64,000 bases of DNA from Sinotaia quadrata (Eukaryota; Mollusca; Gastropoda; Architaenioglossa; Viviparidae). A program made the translations under genes and the position numbers. The stretch is taken from NCBI GenBank assembly GCA_028829895.1, contig CM054179.1, forward strand, positions 35,340,617 through 35,404,616, read 5' to 3'. Shown in pieces: positions 1 to 11,752 of this stretch (positions are counted from its first letter, which is position 1; each line of letters begins with the position of its first letter). A model generated the notes under the pieces. That model saw nothing but the letters and a program-made list of their open reading frames with translations. It ran no database searches and was not told the origin of the DNA.

Positions 1-922
1 ATTTAGCACTGCCTTAATTTTACTTTTGCAGATAGAAATACACCTTTTTTGTTTGGTGTATTTGATCTGCTTCATAACACAGTAAATACTGTAATAGACC
101 AGATCATGCCGGTGTGTGTGTCCAACATTATCATTGAATTATCGGTACATGTGTTGCTTCAAAACACAGTGACTACTGTAATAGACCAGATCATGCTGGT
201 GTGTGTGTCCAACATTATCATTGAGTTATCGGTACATGTGTTGCTGTAAGTTGACTCCTGTGAATTCGAGAGCCAAAACAGTGAAGATCTGAGGCTTTAG
301 ATAGTCCCAAGAATTCGTGAAGATTGTTCTGAACATTCCTTATGGTGTGCTAGGTAGTGCACACAAAATTTCTAGAACAATCTGCATGATGTGCTTTGAT
401 AGCACTTCTAAAATTGTGGATGATTCTCTATGCTATGCTTTGTGAGTGCATTGCAGATTCTGAACAGTTGTAGAATGTACTTAGAAGGGATACATAGGAC
501 CATCATCTAAATAGGAAAGACAGTGACTGTTTGCAAACCTCTTGATTGTGAACATGTGCTACTGACAGTGGCAATCATTGAAAAGGTTATATGCATTAAC
601 TATAATTATTTCTCTAAAACTCCTCTCTCATGACTATGATGGAATATATCTATGAACTTCATATATATATCCTTTGGTAAGAAGTTTTCCAAACTTAGGC
701 AATAGTGTGACACGGTAAATGTTTGTCTTTAATATTGTGGAAGAGAGAAAACGTTTACAGCGTCTTCATATCCGCCAAGTGAGAGAGACGAGTGGTGTCT
801 TCTGGAGAATTATATTATTAATAACATAAATTAAGATTCTCGTCACTTGTAATTAGTTATGGTTGATTAGTTACAATAATAAATATAATCTTAACCAATC
901 ACTAGGGTGTCGATGTGTCACA
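1..922 (+). repeat. Dispersed repeat family R, copy R1 (3' two-thirds, cut by window edge)
   Basis: The first 40 bases match the start of the block at 5309 (shared word ATTTAGCACTGCCTTAATTT), and the two stay alignable to their ends. The conserved 3' module includes GAGAGAGACGAGTGGTGTCT near 780, then TAATTAGTTATGG, a short TAA-rich stretch and a terminal TGTCACA near 917. No coding frame is conserved. The 5' part lies outside the window. It differs from copy R2 mainly by an internal 87-bp duplication. The element type is not settled. Confidence 0.75.
70..243 (+). repeat. Two-copy 87-bp tandem duplication inside R1
   Basis: The words TAATAGACCAGATCATGC and TATCGGTACATGTGTTGCT recur 87 bases apart with few differences. 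The unit is a multiple of three, so a 66-codon frame stays open across both copies. That frame is a duplication artefact. Confidence 0.85.
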
Positions 923-1578
923 TCACTTAAGCATGAAATTGAATTAAATAACAAGTTTTCCTGTTATCGTACCTCTGTCATCGATAATAATCAACTAAAA
1001 GCATGCAATGTTGCACCTGTAACCTTGGACATTGATCAGCCAATATGACGTACCTTTAATCCTTTCAACATCCAACGAAACAGTTCTTTATTATGAAGCA
1101 TGAAAGTAAATAGTTGTTAGCACTTTTACATTACTCTATTACAAATGTCATCCGCGTACCATGAAATACACAAATTTATAATTTACAATTTAAATGTTGT
1201 AACACCCCGAAAGTGAGATATCATAAAGGAAACCCACTATTGTATTATTGAGGTGCTCACTATCTAAAGAATGATCCAGAGTCGTGTCTGTCAAACTTTA
1301 ATAGTCGTATATAGTTAATCTTTCTTTTTTTAACAAAATTAATTGTGTTGTGAACATGTACGAATGAGATTTATTTCATACAATTATTTTCTTTGAAATA
1401 TTTTAAACATTCTAGTGTGTGACTGACTATATGACAGACAAAGCGTATATTTTAAAAGTACATTCATTGTAGTCCTCTTCAAGTACACTACCTGACTGGC
1501 ACCAGCTGGTGTTTTCACTCTAGTTTTCAACGATATCGTGACGCGCAAAACACAGAGGAAGAACGAAGTGATATTGTG
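923..1578. other. AT-rich stretch, no recognisable feature
   Basis: Apart from short AT-rich runs I see no repeat, open frame over 60 codons or RNA gene between R1 and the 55-bp duplication. Confidence 0.5.
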
Positions 1579-1688
1579 GATCCGGTCAATGCTGCTGAGT
1601 GGACAGGAAGCTCTTTAGTCGACTTCGCCTCGCGATCCAGTCAATACTGCTGAGTGGACAGGAAATTCTCTTAGTCGACTCACTCTAT
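1579..1688 (+). repeat. 55-bp tandem duplication (2 copies)
   Basis: GCTGAGTGGACAGGAA occurs twice at a 55-bp step, each time followed by a TTAGTCGAC word. The surroundings (1500-1790) are less AT-rich than average, but no gene is visible. Confidence 0.8.
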
Positions 1689-1795
1689 TTCATCGCCCGC
1701 TAAGACCATATTAATAGTAGTGCGGTATGATGCAATCTTGTGTGTCGGAGAGAAAAAAAGTGTCGTCGCGCAGAAGCGCACTCCAAGGATAAAAG

Positions 1796-1995
1796 TTGAA
1801 GTAATTATTATCGAGACTAAAATAATTAATGACATCAGTTATTATCGAGACTAAGGTAAATAATGAGACAGATATCTAACGGGACTAAAGTAATTTATGA
1901 GAACAATTATTACTGAAACTAAAGTAATTAATGAAAAATGGTATGGTCGAGACTAAAGTAATTAATGAGAACAGTTATTATAGAGACTAAAATTT
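1796..1995 (+). repeat. Degenerate minisatellite, about 32-bp unit, about 6 copies
   Basis: GAGACTAAAGTAATTAATGA-type words recur about every 32 bases with frequent substitutions, so this is an ageing array. Confidence 0.8.
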
Positions 1996-2286
1996 AGTGT
2001 CAAAGATTTATATGTGTGTGTGTGTGTTTAATATATTACAGAGAATGTAGCATAAATATAAAATAGCATGTATTATAATTAAAATACCAGACGTAATTAA
2101 TACATATATTATAATTAAATACCAGACATACATTGTTATATATTCATAATTAAAATTCGTTTAAACTGTTAGGAATCAAACTTTTAAATACACAGTTTTT
2201 TAAAGGTAATTTCCATGCCATGCTACAGTCTTCGTCAGACACTCATTTCTTTGAATACTGATCTAATTTACAATAAGTTTGTTGTT

Positions 2287-2402
2287 TTATTGTGACCTCC
2301 TTGTTCTCTGTGTGTGTTGTGACGTTTTTATTTTGTGACCTCAATTCTGTCCTCTGGCCTGTATGTTCTGTGACGTTTTTATTGTTGTGACCTCCTTGCG
2401 CC
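2287..2402 (+). repeat. Short tandem duplication around TGTGACCTC
   Basis: TTGTGACCTC and GTGACGTTTTTATT each recur at about 50-60 bp spacing. The flanks, 1996-2286 and 2403-2667, are AT-rich with nothing recognised. Confidence 0.6.
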
Positions 2403-2667
2403 TATAGACAATACTGACAGGCAGTAGACGGTAGTCGAAATATACTTTGTCCTTCTCTAAAGGGATATAATTCTAATTCAAAGGTGGTGCAATTCAATTG
2501 ACCTATGACCTCAATGAATTTCTATCTACATTATAACTGGTTAACAAAACCATTAGACTGCTATATTTCTTCTCCTGAATTATATGATTAAACATCTATA
2601 AAATTAGTTATTTATTGATTTAAAAGCCGAAAACCATTGCCACAAATCTACATACCCTTAGCAAAAC

Positions 2668-2960
2668 TGGAATTTTTCTCATTTTATTATTAATATTTTT
2701 TCTTTTAAACCGGTTTTCAGATGTCAATCCCTTAATTACCAATTTACACACAATTTTATACTGGAATTTTTGTCATTTTATTATTAATAATTGTTATGTT
2801 CATAATCTGAAACCGGCATTCGGATGTCAAGACCTTAATTAACAGTGTATACACAACTTTATACTGGAATTTTTGTGATTTTATTATTAATAATTTTTAT
2901 GTTAATACATCGGCTTTCAGATGTCAAACCCTTAATTACCAATGTATACACAACTTTATA
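2668..2960 (+). repeat. Minisatellite, about 95-bp unit, 3 copies
   Basis: CTGGAATTTTTnTnATTTTA followed by TTATTAATA, a CGGnnTTCnGATGTCAA word and CCTTAATTA recur three times. Indels make the unit length vary. Confidence 0.85.
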
Positions 2961-3250
2961 CTATAAAAATAATTATTTTATATTAAATCACCACATTCAT
3001 CTCAAGAATAACTTAATCATATTTTTGTTAATTTTAGTGGTTGCAATTAATTCCCATAAAGACTGGAATAATATCCATACAACCAACTGAACCTGAATAT
3101 CACATTCTAAATATTGTTGGAGAGTAGATTATAACCAGCGCAAAAGAGACCGTATATATTATTTAGTTTTCACCATCGTACGAATGGTTGGGATCGTGAA
3201 CTATAGAGTTTGTAACAGATTGCTGCACACGAGGAGAATGGAGCTAAAAA

Positions 3251-3428
3251 AGTATACTTTTGTATATTTAATATCATACATGATTAATTCGTTATACCCT
3301 CAATATAGTGGTAAGTCAATGAGATCCTAAACAAGTATATTTTTATATGCTTGAAATACATGAATCATTCATTATACCCTCAGTATAGTGGTAAGTTAAT
3401 GAGATCCTAAACAAGTATACTTTTGTTA
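3251..3428 (+). repeat. Minisatellite, about 82-bp unit, 2.1 copies
   Basis: ATATAGTGGTAAGT and AATGAGATCCTAAACAAGTA repeat 82 bases apart. No gene is seen in 2961-3250 or 3429-3675. Confidence 0.85.
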
Positions 3429-3675
3429 TGAAAGGTATAAACATGTCATGCTAAAACTATTATATATTATTTAAAACATAAAACAAACGCGAGTACAGCT
3501 CTTAAATATGGCTTTTCTAAAGACATCAGAAGATGTGATAAAAGGACTGGAAATGAAGAAAAAGGTAATGGAATGCGCTCATGATCAGATGACTCTATAT
3601 GGATAGGCTGTTTGTGGTAGTTCTGAGGCTACATATAGCAACTAAACGTGGCATCTTGGGGATTAGTCTCTTAGT

Positions 3676-3830
3676 TCATTTGCATTCTGCTTACATAAGA
3701 TTATCTATGTATTTAGCTGTCATTTGCATTCTGCCTACATAAGATTATCTACTGTATTTAGCTCTGTCATTGCATTCTGCCTACATAAGATTATCTACTG
3801 TATTTGGCTCTCTATTTTGCATTCTACTTC
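3676..3830 (+). repeat. Minisatellite, about 45-50-bp unit, 3 copies
   Basis: TTGCATTCTGCnTACATAAG plus ATTATCTA occurs three times. A T-rich stretch with no recognised feature follows to about 4200. Confidence 0.85.
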
Positions 3831-4257
3831 AATTTGTTTCTTAGTTTGCTTACGATACTTTGATTATTCGCTTGCATTATGTTGTTTTTAGTATTGCTAA
3901 TTTTAAGTATATTTTATTTCCCTACTTGTATAGTTTCCACTAAGTTTATTTGATACACACTATCATTTCTCCCCACCATTCCAAATTTTGTGCTTGAATT
4001 TTCCAACTTCGCAGCCTTCTATATGTGTGTCTACTTCAGTATGCCTATTTTAGCTAGCCTCTAAAATTCTTGAACGGAATTTTCCCATCTTTCCTTTCCT
4101 GTGTTTCACGCGCAACCAAATTGCATTTTCCTGTTCTGTGCGTGTGTGTGTGCAATAAAATGCCGACTCATTAGAACGTATTAGCCCGGCTCATCTGGAT
4201 ATGTCTGAGAGTGTCGCTTCCTGTCACCTTCCATTCAGTTTGCCAGACGCCGATCTC

Positions 4258-4420
4258 AGCTGCATTCGAATGGCAAGCTATCCAAATCAGCTGTTTTCAA
4301 AGGATATGCTATTCAAATAACTGCATTAAAATGGCAAGCTATCCAAGTCACTGCTTTCAAAATGTAAGCTATCCAAAACTATCAATATTAGAAAATAGTA
4401 GTGTATTCAAATCAGCAATC
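4258..4420 (+). repeat. Degenerate repeat around AATGGCAAGCTATCCAA
   Basis: GCATTnnAATGGCAAGCTAT occurs twice, and related CAAGCTATCCAA or ATTCAAATnA words recur every 20-30 bases. The 73-codon frame over it is not credible. Confidence 0.55.
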
Positions 4421-4456
4421 CAAATCATCTGATTTGTGTTACTGTTATTTGCTTTA

Positions 4457-4567
4457 TGTCTATACAAGCTTACAAGTCTAGCTTGGTTAAGAAAAGGCAG
4501 TGACAGTACAACATGTCTATACAAGATAAGTCTAGCTATGTTAAGAAAAGGCAGTGACAGTACAACA
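4457..4567 (+). repeat. 55-bp tandem duplication
   Basis: TTAAGAAAAGGCAGTGACAG and the preceding TGTCTATACAAG word occur twice about 55 bases apart. Confidence 0.85.
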
Positions 4568-4754
4568 GCATGTCATGTTTATAAAAGATGGACGTATATC
4601 AATCTAGACCTTCGTTATATAACATGGAAATTAAACAGAGTAATAATAATTCAGTTTTCATTTGAGTTCTAGCATATCCCACTTGCTTAGTGCGAGGTAC
4701 AAGTGACAGTGGTCGCAGACAATCGAAAAATAAGACCTAAAATTCAACTCAAAG

Positions 4755-6072
4755 GAGCTAATGATATTTTATAATGGTATTTTTGTAAGTGTCAAAGTTG
4801 GAAGTAAACAACTCAGACGGAAAATGAGCTAGAAAATTGCTGTTGCAATCCAAACGAGTTCTAACTGGATGAGTAGTTTTTTTCTAAATAATAATCTCAT
4901 CCTAGTTCATAAATATTTTATCCAACGGGGATGGACTGAAATTTATTTTGTTAAAGAAAATCTTTTTTCTAATCACTTTGAATTTAAACGAAACTCGTTT
5001 CCGGTCATAAAGGCGATCGTTAGCTTACAGTAAGTTAACTGACTGATATAGAAAGGGTGAACTTAAAAATATTTCGTACATGTTTGCTATTGATCTATGA
5101 TTTGAATTGGAGAATGCTTAATGTAATTGAACCATTTTTTCTATGTTCACTAATTTGATTACATTGTACTTTATAATTGTGAATTTTGATTGATACTATA
5201 TTTCTTACGCTATATGTGTGTATCGACTAACGAAATTGTTCAGGTTTTGTAAGTTGAGACTGTTTGTAAGAGAGAAAGGAGTTCTAGAGAAGAAACATGC
5301 AAGAAATTTAGCACTGCCTTAATTTGACTTTTGCAGAGAGAAACGCTTCAGGCTACAGTGACTACTGTATAAATATATTGATGGTGTATGCATCCAGCGT
5401 TATCGTCAAACTTATCATTAATGTGTTGCTGTAAGTTGATTCTTGTGAATTCTTGAAACCCAATACTGCAAAAATGGTGGATTGAGTTTGGATTCGAGAA
5501 TTGACAAAGACTATTTTGAACCTTCCTCATGTTGTGCTGAGTAGTGTACATTACTCCTGATGAGCTTGATAGTGCAAGGGAAATTCAGGACGTTTCTCCA
5601 AGGTGTGCTTCTGTGCTTCTAGAGCACAGCAAAGATTCTGGGACAGTTGTCTAATGAGGCCATTGTCTAAATAAGGACAGACACTTGTAGCAAACCTTGT
5701 GATTGTGAATATCTGCTTTTTACAGTGGCCATCTTTGAAAATGTTATGTACAATGACTTTAATTATTTCTCTAATACTCCACTCTCATGTCTATGATAAA
5801 TTATACCTATGAATTTGATTATATATATATAGTGGATGGATGGGGGCTCGCTAAATATAGATTAAAGACGGATTTATCTTCTCCATTGGTAAGACGTTTT
5901 CCACCTATGGAAATATGGTGTGATGGTAAATGTTTTTCTTTAATGTTGTGGAATAGAGAAAACTTTTACAGCACCTGCATATCCCACCAAGTGAGAAAGA
6001 CGAGTGGTGTCTGCTGGAAAATTTTTAATAACTTTATTTAATATTCTCATTACTTGTAATTAGTTATGGATG

Positions 6073-6126
<54 letters not shown>

Positions 6127-6153
6127 TATTTACTAGGATGGTGATTTGTCATA
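4755..6153 (+). repeat. Dispersed repeat family R, copy R2 (near full length)
   Basis: From about 4755 it aligns with R3 (40425) and with the reverse complements of R6 and R7. The shared marks, in order, are GCTAGAAAATTGCTG (4830), AACTGnATGAG, a TTAGCTTACnGTnAGTTAA block (5020), ATTTAGCACTGCC (5309), GCTCGCTAAATATAGATTAA (5848), GAGAAAGACGAGTGGTGTCT (5993), a TAA microsatellite and TTTGTCATA at the end. The first 250 bases also align with the region upstream of RT in the minus-strand Gypsy fragment (34090-34370, reverse complement). No coding potential remains. It is probably a retroelement derivative, of unproven type. Confidence 0.75.
6073..6125 (+). repeat. (TAA)n microsatellite in the tail of R2
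   Basis: About 17 uninterrupted TAA units. The same site in the other R copies carries a shorter TAA or ATT run, so the microsatellite grew from the R tail. Confidence 0.95.
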
Positions 6154-6816
6154 AATAGATATCTAGACCGCTAGCTAGGTAAATAGTCTGTACATTGTAC
6201 AACAAGTATCAAAGATGAGAGCATAGTGAGAATGGTTACAATAACAGCCTTGGGCAAAGTAGCATCGGGAGACCATTCTTGTCATGTGAGTACTTTTGTT
6301 TTTATATGATTGCATACCATAAGCATTACATTCAGTATCTATTGATCTATTCTAAGAAGTCAATAATTCATATATGTGCTCACACCTTTCGACTGAATAG
6401 TCAGCATTAACACGTCAGCTACAAATATTGGGAGCACATCAATTGTATACGTCAGTAGGTAAGGGTATCAGAGTAATCTGTTGAAATACAAGTTAATCAG
6501 ATATTTTCTTTTGAACTCCACGCTAAACGCTGTTATCAAACTGTAAAGCTGAATGCTGCTTGACACAATTAGCACGTGTTAAAATGCATACGAGAGTAAT
6601 TATGGGGAAATCCATTGCTGACTAAAATCTCACGTTGAAAACTGAACTCGTCACGCGTAAGGAACTTTCACAAGTGTGTTTTTTAATCTTTATGATATTT
6701 GTAATCTTTATGATTAATTCAAATGGAGTCACATGCTCTATCAAGGCACCTGTGGATATATAGCACACATTCACACTTAGATAATGAAGGCATAGGAGCG
6801 CATCTTTTTATTACTT
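6154..6816. other. AT-rich stretch, no recognisable feature
   Basis: Scattered unique sequence. No repeat or convincing frame is seen. Confidence 0.5.
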
Positions 6817-6900
6817 CTTGTAAAGTGTTGATTAGTTCCCCTTGTAAAGTGTTGATTAGATCCCCTTGTAAAGTGTTGATTAGTTCCCCTTGTAAAGTGA
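6817..6900 (+). repeat. 24-bp minisatellite, 3.5 copies
   Basis: The unit CTTGTAAAGTGTTGATTAGn plus TCCC starts at 6817, 6841, 6865 and 6889. The length is a multiple of three, so both strands show short repetitive frames there. Confidence 0.95.
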
Positions 6901-7867
6901 TGTGAGCAGAAGAAACGGAAAGACAAATGGCGCCAAATGATGTAAGAGATACCCCCTAGCATCTTTGCCCTGACGTGTGTGGGTGTCAGGTTTAGGTTTG
7001 TCGGCCTTTGGGGTCATAAGTTTGCCGTTGTGCTATGTTATGCAGATTAAGTTCCTTCTCATTTTAAAAATAATTCCTTGTGCGACAGCTTTTATAAGTT
7101 CAATCAGTTTTATGATGTGAACGGAATACTTCAGATTTAGTCAAATAGTTTTACGATCTTGGAACTCTTCGCCTCCTATTTCAGCAATTGTTAACTCCAA
7201 AGGGAGAAAGATCATTTGTGTGGCGTAAGGATCTTATTGCATACATTCACAATCAAGCTTTCATCTTAAAAATGGTGGTTTATAAATATTTCATCAAATT
7301 ATGACTAATTAATGCTAATTTCTTAGAGATTTACCAAAATTAAAATTAATTTCATAATTAGTATTTGGTGACCTATTTATCTGAAATAAATGAATCAATG
7401 AGAGCTACACAATCGTCATGTGATATTAAGTTGCACGTTCACGTCTACCTTGAAATCCTCAAACGTGTAATTCATTCGTTACTTTTGATAGATGGGGTTA
7501 AGATAATATTTACACCTGACTCATAGATATCAAATTTAATTAGTTTTACACCTCCAAATTTCTTTTTAATTTCTTTTGACTTAGAGTCTTAGACTGTATT
7601 AAGTATTTCCCACTCTTTTGCTTATTACCTTCCCGATCATTGTCTTACTCACTGTGTGGTGCGTTTATTCGATGTGGTATGTGTTAAATAATTCCGCAAT
7701 TAAAATGTCACTTTAAGTTTGCAATACCTATTCATGTTTTCTGCTATAAACATATTTATTTTCTAATATATGCCTATTTCCTTTATTGGGTTAAACATTA
7801 GTAGATTGCGATATACGTACTTTTACCCTGCTATAACCGTCATTCATTCCGATGCACGCTCATTTTG
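6901..7867. other. Unique AT-rich stretch
   Basis: No repeat array, RNA gene or convincing exon is seen. A slightly GC-richer patch lies at 6960-7040. Confidence 0.5.
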
Positions 7868-8032
7868 TCCACTAGACATTAATTTACGTCAAAGTTTGCT
7901 TCTTTTGCTTTTAATAATTATTTATTCCACTAGAAATTATTTACTTCAAAGTTTACTTCTGTTGCTTTTAATAATTATTTATTGCACTAGACATTAATTT
8001 ACTTCAAAGTTTACTTATGTTGCTTTTAATAA
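7868..8032 (+). repeat. Minisatellite, about 60-bp unit, 2.7 copies
   Basis: TCAAAGTTTnCTTnTnTTGC plus TTTTAATAAnTATTTATT recurs three times after CACTAGAnATTA words. Confidence 0.85.
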
Positions 8033-8336
8033 AGGAGAAAGCACGTATTTTGTTGCAAAATATATAAATTTATTAATAGATTCCATGACAATCTAACTGT
8101 TGTTTGGTTGATTGAATGAATAACCATGTGATAATATGTAGCTTTAATGCAATGAATAAAATGACGTAGCGAATAAGTCCATTAATGAATTTGTGTGTAA
8201 TGGTATACGAGCTGATTGCATGGTCTATTTTTCTGCTATTCGTTGACTGATGACTTTGTTAATTTTTTTCTAATTTTATATCAGTCTATAAATAGACAAG
8301 AGTTTAAAGCGACGTATCGAACCTTCATTAATGAAG

Positions 8337-8455
8337 TATAAAGAATATAAAAGTATACATAAAACATAAAAGAATAAAGAATATAAAAGTATACTTAAAA
8401 CATAGAAGAATAAATAATATAAAAGTATACTTAAAACATAGACGAATAAAGAATA
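8337..8455 (+). repeat. 38-bp minisatellite, about 3 copies
   Basis: AATATAAAAGTATACnTAAA plus ACATAnAnGAATAAA is repeated three times. The minus-strand 81-codon frame is a product of it. Confidence 0.85.
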
Positions 8456-8660
8456 TTTTTAAAAAGTGAAAGAAATACATTGACAACTTCTCCTGAAATG
8501 TTTTATGAGCTTTCGAATTAACAATTTCGACTATTACAAATAGGACATTTAAAAAAATCAAAAAAACAATCATAACGTTGTTTCTTCATATAACAGAAAC
8601 AAATCTAACATATAATACTGGCTGTGTATATTGGTAATATATTCATACTAATCTAAATCC

Positions 8661-8692
8661 CATCAAACACTTCACTTGTGAAGTGTCTGATG
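8661..8692. other. Near-perfect 15-bp-arm hairpin
   Basis: CATCAAACACTTCAC (8661-8675) faces GTGAAGTGTCTGATG (8678-8692) across a 2-base loop, with 14 of 15 positions paired. It is isolated and its function is unknown. Confidence 0.7.
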
Positions 8693-9021
8693 TATGATAC
8701 TAAAATATAAGACGACGAAAGTTGTGTAAAATTTCGTGGAATTGTGACAAAGAACAAGAATAGTATCACTGATAATTGGTAAGTATAAGTTCTTTGCGTT
8801 CTCATGTCTAGTTTTCTGACGATTTCTGTTAACGATATCGTAATTGTCTTTAGCTTATCCTTTTCCACCCGACTTGAGATAACCCTTCTCCAATTAGAGC
8901 CAGCCTCGAATAAACAAATTTATCCCAGAATTTCAACAAACTGGCCCCAACACTAAGCATCAAAGGAACGCGTGCAAGAACTAACAATGCTCCAAAGACA
9001 CATAAAAACCTCTTTAGCTTT

Positions 9022-9035
9022 GTTGCCATGGTAAC
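9022..9035. promoter_or_regulatory. Palindromic X-box-like (RFX-type) motif
   Basis: GTTGCCATGGTAAC is two RFX half-sites, GTTGCC and GGTAAC, separated by AT. RFX factors bind such X-boxes near ciliary genes in animals. No promoter or gene is visible nearby, so chance or an enhancer role are both open. Confidence 0.3.
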
Positions 9036-9059
9036 CTTTGTCCAAATTTTACAATCGCT

Positions 9060-9105
9060 TCGTCTGTCCAGCCTTGGGGTGGTTCGATTCCCGTCTCCCA
9101 CGTTT
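9060..9105 (+). other. tRNA-like B-box, possible SINE relic
   Basis: GGTTCGATTCC at 9081-9091 matches the pol III B-box. The flanks do not fold as a good T-arm and no A-box or acceptor partner is seen, so this is not a working tRNA gene. Confidence 0.25.
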
Positions 9106-9363
9106 GTGAGGATTAGAATCTAAGCAGGATGCAGAGAGATGCATTGTGGGCGGTGTACAAGACATATATTTTGTGCAGCTCTACAGCTAAATCTGTTTGC
9201 TCCATAGTTTCCATAGTTTTACATTTTACGCCTTTTAAGTGAATTACTTTTCATGTTGTCGAACTACAACTGTCCCGTCATCATCACATATTTATTATTT
9301 TTTTAGTAGCAGCTCTATCGATATCTAAACATAATTTTGTTTGTCTGAATTTTTCTTCTTTCT

Positions 9364-9556
9364 TACCAGCAACACTATCAACATTGAACATGTTTGTTCG
9401 ACATGTTCACCTCTCTTACCAGCAACACTATCAGCATTGAACATGTTTGTTCGAAATGTTCACCTCTCTTACCAGCAACACTATCAGCATTGAAAATGTT
9501 TGTTCGAAATGTTCACCTCTCTTACCAGCAACACTATCAGCACTGAACATGTTTGT
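9364..9556 (+). repeat. Minisatellite, about 54-bp unit, 3.6 copies
   Basis: TACCAGCAACACTATCAnCA plus TTGAACATGTTTGTTCG and TGTTCACCTCTCT recur four times with point changes. Confidence 0.9.
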
Positions 9557-10760
9557 TTGTATCTAATTCGCATCAGCATCAGGTTCGCATTTCTGCATTT
9601 GGAGCAAAGCTGAGGTCAAATATATGTCTTACTCTTTAGTTTTTCTTCTTCGTTTTAATTACAGTTTTTCAGAAGTAGCAGACTTTGTAATTGTGCCGAC
9701 TCTTACATACGAAAAATTGTTAAGATATTAATAATAGAGATTAGGTAAAAAGAGAACATAAAGGAAGAAAATATTGTAACGTTCAATAGTTTGAAGTTCA
9801 TTTAATGTTCTTTTATCTTCCTTCCTTCCACTTGTGTATTTGTTGCAAGTTGTAGAATATGAAGTGATAAAGATTACTGCTATAGTAGAATTTGCAATAG
9901 TAATAGTTGTAGAAGTAGAAGTTTTCAAGCAGTAGTATTTTGTAGTAATTATTGTTGTATTGCTTCTACTGGTGAGCTTGATGATTTTAAATGTATGTAA
10001 TTGTAGCATAATATTGGACAACAAAAATGTACAATAAATATTACAGTAGCAACAAATGTAAAATGAAAGCGAGAAATTGTATTTATTATTGGAGCTAACT
10101 TAATTCTCCTTCTCAACTTTCACTGCGAGGTAGCTGACGCTTTGCTCAGAAATGCAAAACTCTTTCTTGCGTATACTTCTCTATTTCTTGAGCAGTAGGT
10201 GATGTTTAGCTCAGCAATGGAAAAGTTCATTTCCGCGTGTTTGCTTAATATTTCTTCTCTTTTTCCAGTCAGTATATGGTGTTTAGTTCAAAACTGACAT
10301 GCTCGTGCAGTATTACAGTTGATGTGTTCATCCATTTCTTTCAAAGAATGTAGTGGAAGAAAGGAAGAATGTATGTATTTCATTTCATATCTGCCTATAG
10401 GAAATCAGAATATTCTCCTTTATACATTTTACACCACACATTACAATATTCGAAACTAATTTATTTATTTATTTTATTTAATGTGATCTGCATTTAACAT
10501 TTTATGAGAATATTAAGATTTTTTTAAAATGGAATAAGCATGCATCTAGTTAAAGTAAATGTACAATCTGCAGTCTCGGTAAAAAGAAAAAAAAAAAAAA
10601 ACACTAGCAGGAAACATTAAGAAACAAATAAATAAATCTGATTAACACCTTGTTATATTTTCAAAAAAAAAACAGCGGGAAAACCAGCACAGATTTTAAT
10701 TTACCACTGTACATGAAGTAGAGAGCAAGGAGTCGCTTGTATAAAGTTGTTAATTTGTAA
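9557..10760. other. AT-rich stretch with A-runs
   Basis: Unique sequence with A-homopolymers near 10587-10600 and 10665. The minus-strand frame at 9728-10024 is Ser/Thr/Ile-rich low-complexity sequence and not credible as a gene. Confidence 0.5.
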
Positions 10761-10965
10761 AGTATTGGATTAATTATCAGTATTATATGATGTGTTAGTA
10801 AAGTATTGGATTAATTATCGGTATTATATGATGTGTTAGTAAAGTATTGGATTAATTATCGGTATTATATGATGTGTTAGTAAAGTATTGGATTAATTAT
10901 CAGTATTATATGATGTGTTAGTAAAGTATTGGATTAATTGTCAGTATTATATGATGTGTTAATAA
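10761..10965 (+). repeat. 41-bp minisatellite, 5 copies
   Basis: AGTATTGGATTAATTnTCnG plus TATTATATGATGTGTTAnTAA starts at 10761, 10802, 10843, 10884 and 10925. The copies are nearly identical. Confidence 0.95.
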
Positions 10966-11752
10966 ACAGCCACAATTGTTCTTATTCTGTGAACGCGTTT
11001 GCCTAATTGCATCCCCAAATCTGTATGTCGAACTGCACTCAGGACTCATTATTCAGTACTCATCATATCAGGAAGATTGAGTTCTCATGAAATAAGGCAT
11101 ATTAAGTATTCTCATATCAGGAAGTTTCTATACTCAACATATAGGACTTTACGTCATAAACAATATTCATTACCTGCTGGCGATTGAATTTACTTATTTA
11201 CATTTAATTCGCAGAAATTCTGAGCTGAATGACGCCCTAAATAGGATCTGGAACTGATAGGAAAACTTTAAATTTTCTTCTAACCATGAAACGAGTGGCA
11301 AATATGGCGGCCGCATTTTACGAGTCACCTCCTTGCCACCTAGCGACATAAAACTAATGACGTCATGGAAATTAAAACCTAGAGATGAGGGAGAGAGGAA
11401 ATCCGAAGGTCTGGGATAGGAATTGGGGCGTATATTTCAAATAATGCATCGACATAACTCTTCCTTACATTAATTAAAATGAAATTATTTGTAAACGTGG
11501 GATGAAAATGTCTCATTTTGTTTACATTTCTGCAGAAGCCTTAGTAAATAAGATATTTTATTAATAAATAAATAAAATAGATTCTAAATTTAAATTTCTA
11601 TTATTAATTTCTTTCTCGAATTACAATTTTCTTAGTTATAATTTCAGATTTTGAATTTATTGTACTCTTATTATTTGAATTTTCTTCATTGAATGAAAAT
11701 GTAAATTTTATTGTTATTAAAAAATAGGATGAGCAACATTTTGAAGTCAGCT
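10966..11752. other. Unique stretch; GC-richer patch near 11300
   Basis: ATATGGCGGCCGC near 11303 has a YY1-like ATGGCGGC core inside a moderately CpG-containing 100-bp patch (11285-11390). No gene can be attached to it. Confidence 0.4.

Noticed and set aside
9060..9105. tRNA gene
   Set aside because: The B-box is present, but the T-arm does not pair, and no anticodon arm or acceptor stem can be built.
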